Assembly (NCBI GenBank): GCA_963794475.1
Contig: CAWCDW010000003.1
Location: 186,001-250,000 of the forward strand
Direction of reading: 5' to 3'
Source of the DNA: GAS188 sp963794475
GTDB taxonomy: Bacteria > Pseudomonadota > Alphaproteobacteria > Rhizobiales > Beijerinckiaceae
DNA: 64,000 nt
Shown one piece after another: positions 60,128-64,000 of the stretch (its first letter is position 1; every line of letters starts with the position of its first letter). The notes under the pieces are model-generated. The model did no database searches. It was not told where the DNA came from and saw only the letters and a program-made list of their open reading frames with translations. The translations under genes were made by a program, and so were the position numbers.

Positions 60128-61559
60128 GGTCGTCTGGCGGCCGCAACCCGGCCCGCAAAAGGCGCTCGTCGATTGCCCTTTCGCGGAGGTGTTCTTCGGC
60201 GGCTCGCGCGGCGGCGGCAAGACGGACGGGATGCTCGGCAAATGGGCCTTGAAGGACGCGCGTTACGGCGCGGCCTTCAGCGCCATGATGTTTCGCCGCA
60301 CCGCGGTCTCGAGCACCGACGCCATCGAGCGCTCGAAGCAAATCTATGGGCCGCTCGGGGGCAAGTTCAATCAATCGAAGCTCGTCTGGCGCATGCCGAA
60401 TGGCGGGCGGATCGGCTTCGGCTATCTCGACGGCGTCGCGGACGCGCAGGAGTATCAGGGCCGCAACCTCACCGACGCCTGGATCGAGGAGGCGGGGCAA
60501 TATCCCACGCCCGAGCCGATCTTCCGCCTCTTCGGGGCGCTGCGCTCCTCGGCCGGCGTGCCGACGCAGCTCGTGCTCACGGGAAATCCCGGCGGCCCCG
60601 GACAAAGCTGGATCCGCGATCGCTACGAGATGGTGCCCTTTCCCAAGGCGCCGAGGGTGCTGACGAAACCGCTGCAAGACGGCTCGTCTCACAAGCTCGC
60701 CGTGATCCCCTCGCGGCTTTCGGACAATAAGCTTCTGCTCAAGCTCGACCCGAACTATGTGCACCGTCTGCAGCTCGTCGGGAAGGAGGCGCTGGTGCGC
60801 GCCTGGCTCGACGGGGATTGGAACGCGGTCGAAGGCGCCTTCTTCGACGAATGGAGCGAGGCGCGCCATGTCGTCGAGCCCTTCGCGCTGCCGCGCGACT
60901 GGTTGCGCTTGCGCGCCATGGATTGGGGCTCGGCCTCACCCTTCTCGGTCGGCTGGTGGGCGGTCGCGGGCGACGAGCATCCGCTTGGAGATGGGCGCGT
61001 CATTCCGCGCGGCGCGCTTTTGCGCTACCGCGAATGGTATGGCGCGACAGCGCCGAACACCGGGCTGAAGCTCTCGGCCGAAGAGGTGGCGCAAGGGATC
61101 AAGGAACGCGAGAGAGGCGAGACGATCGCCTATGGGGTGCTCGATCCGTCGGCCTTCGCGCAAAACGGCGGGCCTTCGATCGCCGAGATGATGCGCCGGA
61201 TCGACAACAACACGGGGCCGCGCTTTCGCGCCGCCGACAACAGCCGCGTCGGCCAGCGCGGCGCCATGTCCGGATGGATGGCGGTGCGCGCGCGCCTCAA
61301 GGGTAATGGCGAGCACCCGATGCTGTTCGTGTTCTCGACTTGCGTCGCGCTCATCCGCACCTTGCCGCTCTTGCAGCACGACCCCGACCGGCCCGAGGAC
61401 CTCGACACCACCATGGAAGACCATGCGGCCGACGAGCTCCGCTATGCCTGCCTGTCGCGCCCTTACGTGCCGGCGCGTCCGGCGCCTCCCGAAGCGAAAC
61501 CGATGAGCGGCTATTCGAGCTACGGGCGAAAGCCGCGCGTCAGCATCAACACCTTGTGA
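60063..61559 (+). CDS. Phage terminase large subunit
   Basis: A 498-residue packaging ATPase/nuclease. Walker A F-F-G-G-S-R-G-G-G-K-T is near residues 43-53 and the Walker B region L-T-D-A-W-I-E-E-A-G near 136-145. The C-terminal nuclease part has D-W-G-S-A-S-P-F and D-P-S-A-F. The ATG at 60063 overlaps the small subunit by 65 bases; there is no better start. The protein cuts concatemers and pumps DNA into proheads. Confidence 0.9.
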   Translation: MSSAANRSAKRNGKSATPKRVEVVWRPQPGPQKALVDCPFAEVFFGGSRGGGKTDGMLGKWALKDARYGAAFSAMMFRRTAVSSTDAIERSKQIYGPLGGKFNQSKLVWRMPNGGRIGFGYLDGVADAQEYQGRNLTDAWIEEAGQYPTPEPIFRLFGALRSSAGVPTQLVLTGNPGGPGQSWIRDRYEMVPFPKAPRVLTKPLQDGSSHKLAVIPSRLSDNKLLLKLDPNYVHRLQLVGKEALVRAWLDGDWNAVEGAFFDEWSEARHVVEPFALPRDWLRLRAMDWGSASPFSVGWWAVAGDEHPLGDGRVIPRGALLRYREWYGATAPNTGLKLSAEEVAQGIKERERGETIAYGVLDPSAFAQNGGPSIAEMMRRIDNNTGPRFRAADNSRVGQRGAMSGWMAVRARLKGNGEHPMLFVFSTCVALIRTLPLLQHDPDRPEDLDTTMEDHAADELRYACLSRPYVPARPAPPEAKPMSGYSSYGRKPRVSINTL

Positions 61560-61567
61560 GAAGCCGA

Positions 61568-63894
61568 ATGGTCACGCCCTTGAAACCTGCCCTGCCCTTC
61601 GGCGCGCCCGCGGTGCGAGCGGGGCTGCCCGCGCTCGGGACGCCCATCCTTCCGGCGTTCGGCCAGGCTCCCGCCGTCTCGGGCGCCGGCCTCACTGGAG
61701 CAGCGCTCGCCGGCGGGACGCTTCCCCGGCCGACACAAGCGCAAACCCCGCTCCCCGACGATGATTACGCCGGCGACGCGCCCTCGCCCGAGGACGATGG
61801 GGCGCTCGACGTTACCGAGCTTCGCAAGCAGTTCACCGATTACGTGGAAATCAAGCAAGCCGAGATCCGCGAAGCGCGCACCGCCTTGCGCTATTACCAC
61901 GGCGATCAATGGACGAAGGAACAGCTCGACACCTTGCAGGCGCGCGGCCAACCCGCGATCACCTTCAACCGCGTCGGACGCAAGATCGACGGCCTCGTCG
62001 GCGTGCTCGAGAAGCTGCGCGGCGATCCGAAGGCCGTGGGCCGCGTCGAGAATGACGAGCAAGGCGCCGAGCTCTCGACGCAATGCATCCGCTACGCGCT
62101 CGACTTGTCGCGCTTCGCGGCGCAAGAGACCGAGGCTTTGCGCAAGGGCGCCTGCACGGGCATCGTCATCGCCGAGCTCGGCATCGTGCAAGGCGACAAG
62201 CTCGACCCGGACATCGATCTCGCCACCGTCGATGCGACGACCTTCTTTTACGATCCGCGCTCGCTGAAGCTCGATTTCTCGGACGCCCGCTACATGGGCG
62301 TCTCGAAGCTGATGACGCAAGACGAGTTCGAGGAGCTCTTCCCGGGCAAATGGGACGGGGCGCTCTCCTCGATCGACGACACGGGCGAGACCGAGTTCGA
62401 CCTCGACCGCTCCTATCTCTGGTCGCAAGGGCGAAGCCGGCTGCGCCTCGTCGAGCATTGGTATCGCGCCAACGGCGAATGGCGCTTCGCCTTCTACGCC
62501 GGCAGCGAGCTGCTGCGTGCCGGGCTCTCGCCCTTCTTCGACGAGAAGGGCAAGACGGTTTCGCGCTACGACGCCTTCGCGGTGCATATCGACGAGGCCG
62601 GCGAGCACTACGGCTTCGTGCGCAACCTGATCGGCCCGCAAGACGCGATGAACCAGCACCGCTCGAAATCGGTGCACATCATGAACACGCGCCAGCTCAA
62701 GGTGAACCGGCGCGCCATCGGCGGGCGACCAGCCCGACATCGAGACCTTGCGCCGCGAGGCGGCGCGCCCCGACGGCGTGATGCTCTATGACGGCGATCC
62801 GAATGATGTGGAAGTGCTCGAAGGCCAGCAGGAATTCATCCGGCAGACGCAATATTACCAGGATGCGAAGGACGAGATCGAGCAGTTCGGCCCCAATCCG
62901 CAATTGATCGGCGCCCAGCCGTCGGATCAATCCGGGCGCGCCTTCGCCATGGCGCAGCAATCGGGCATCGCCGAGCTCGGGCCTTTCCTATCGCAATGGC
63001 GCGCGTGGAAATTGCGCCTCTACCGGAAGATCTGGGTGGCGCAGCAGCGCCATTGGACGGCCGAGCGCATCTTGCGCGTGACCAACGACCAGGGCGCGGC
63101 GCGCTACATGACGCTCAACACGGTCGCGGCCGATCCTTGGGGACGCCCGATGCTGGTGAACGCCATCGGGCAGATCGATGTCGACATCCTGATCGACGAG
63201 GGGCCGGACACGACGAATGTGATGGGCGATGTGTTCGACACGCTGCAATCGCTCGCGCAAAACAACGTGCCCGTGCCGCCCGCCGTGATCATCGAGGCCT
63301 CGGCGCTGCCGCAATCGAAGAAGCAGCAGCTCATCCAGATGCTCTCGCAGCAGGACCCGCAAGCGGCGGCGGCGCAACAGCAGGCGGTCCAAGCCGCCCT
63401 TGCGAACAAGCAGGCTGATACGCTCAAGAAACAGAGCGACGCGAAGGCAGCGGCGGCGCGCGCGGTGCACAGCCTGGCGCTTGCCCATCACGAGACCGTC
63501 AGGACGCACGCGACATCAACCGGAACGGCGATCGATACATTCGAAGCGACGCAAGCCCAGCCCGATTTCGGTTCCTTCCCCAGTTGCGCCACAGGCTGGG
63601 CCACAGGGCCAGGCTCGCGCGCCGGCGCCGCCCGGCGATCCACGGGGCGGGCAAGCCGTTGCGGCGCTGCTGCGGGCCGCGGCGCAACGTCAGTGGCAAG
63701 CGCCTTCACCGGCCGCCAATTTGCAGATACCGCCGCCCAGCGGACCTCCCTATGGTGGCGCCGTGCGCGGCCCTGACGGCGTGCTGCGCGTTCCGGACCC
63801 GCACAACCCGAACCAATGGTTACCCGGATCACCCGTTCGTCCCCGGGAGGGCCGCCCGTTAGAGCGCGCGACGGGCAACTCCAACATCATGTAG
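61568..63894 (+). pseudogene. Phage portal protein gene with frameshifts
   Basis: The first frame, from ATG 61568, has a Pro-rich N-terminus and then E-L-R-K-Q-F-T-D-Y-V, R-Y-Y-H-G-D-Q-W and R-Q-L-K-V-N-R-R-A-I-G-G near 62720. One extra G there shifts the frame; it resumes as D-I-E-T-L-R-R-E-A-A-R-P-D-G and reads D-Q-S-G-R-A-F-A-M-A-Q-Q-S-G-I-A-E-L to 63540. A second +1 shift near 63545-63590 leads to the Pro-rich end that stops with N-S-N-I-M. The P22-type portal family fits. Either decay of a remnant phage or sequencing indels. Confidence 0.75.
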
Positions 63895-63933
63895 CGCCCG
63901 CCACGAGCGGGGGGCCGATGCGGGCACAATGTC

Positions 63934-64000
63934 TTAATCGTAGGTGAGTGTCAGGTTTGGCACGCTTGTGCCTCCTTCACTCCAGCAGTAGGACACCACC
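63934..64000 (-). CDS. C-terminal end of an unknown gene, cut by window edge
   Basis: The last 67 bases on the minus strand read V-V-S-Y-C-W-S-E-G-G-T-S-V-P-N-L-T-L-T-Y-D and then TAA. The composition looks like real protein, but too little is visible to assign it. It would converge with the portal gene. Confidence 0.35.
   Translation of the reverse strand, partial: VVSYCWSEGGTSVPNLTLTYD

Overview
The window is chromosomal DNA from an alphaproteobacterium, most likely a Hyphomicrobiales (Rhizobiales) member. The evidence is high GC, the PhyR-NepR-EcfG general stress response cassette, an AapJQM amino-acid ABC transporter, the order DUF1285-NUDIX-DUF6111-CCA transferase, and many class III adenylate cyclase genes of rhizobial style. 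I cannot name a genus from sequence alone; the Beijerinckiaceae, Methylocystaceae and Bradyrhizobiaceae all fit.

Layout: 1-1582 holds the end of a DUF58/MoxR ATPase pair on the minus strand. 1978-7184 is a housekeeping run: glutathione S-transferase, peroxiredoxin-like protein, DUF1285, CoA-type NUDIX hydrolase, DUF6111, CCA-adding enzyme and small proteins. 7334-9121 is the general stress switch (ecfG, nepR, phyR); I find EcfG-type promoters before nepR and before two other genes. 9214-13374 carries pcaB, a pcaD-pcaC fusion, eda and gluQ. 13405-15826 has a cyclase/TPR protein and a frameshifted acetyltransferase.

15879-20634 is the most unusual stretch. A single protein fuses a YcaO cyclodehydratase-type domain to a TfuA domain, the pair known to install thioamides. 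It is followed on the same strand by a HEXXH metallopeptidase, a visibly AT-rich 101-residue small protein gene with a perfect Shine-Dalgarno sequence, and an in-frame pentapeptide-repeat gene after two stop codons. I propose this as a candidate peptide-modification (RiPP-type) locus.

20743-32657 returns to metabolism and transport: AEC carrier, tRNA-Val, VOC protein, DUF1989 protein, isocitrate/isopropylmalate-type dehydrogenase, phosphatase, MFS transporter, and a MarR/EmrA/EmrB efflux operon. 32658-40126 is an accessory patch with remnants of a reverse transcriptase, an alpha/beta-hydrolase and an IS5-type transposase around two 3-hydroxyacyl-CoA dehydrogenases and a large SAM-cyclase-AAA-TPR protein.

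41274-43343 is a phage-like immunity module: an XRE/S24 repressor, one leftward and one rightward gene set, and two mirror-image operator-promoter blocks built on the palindrome TTCCCCTAATAGGGG. 43654-58904 has serine-glyoxylate aminotransferase, an NfeD/slipin pair, a branched-chain-type ABC operon in which livH and livG both carry a +1 frameshift, an atypical NRAMP transporter, and an Aap operon without its ATPase. 59478-63894 is a phage packaging segment (terminase small and large subunits, portal), the portal also frameshifted by +1. The repeated +1 shifts raise the question of sequencing or assembly error versus true decay.
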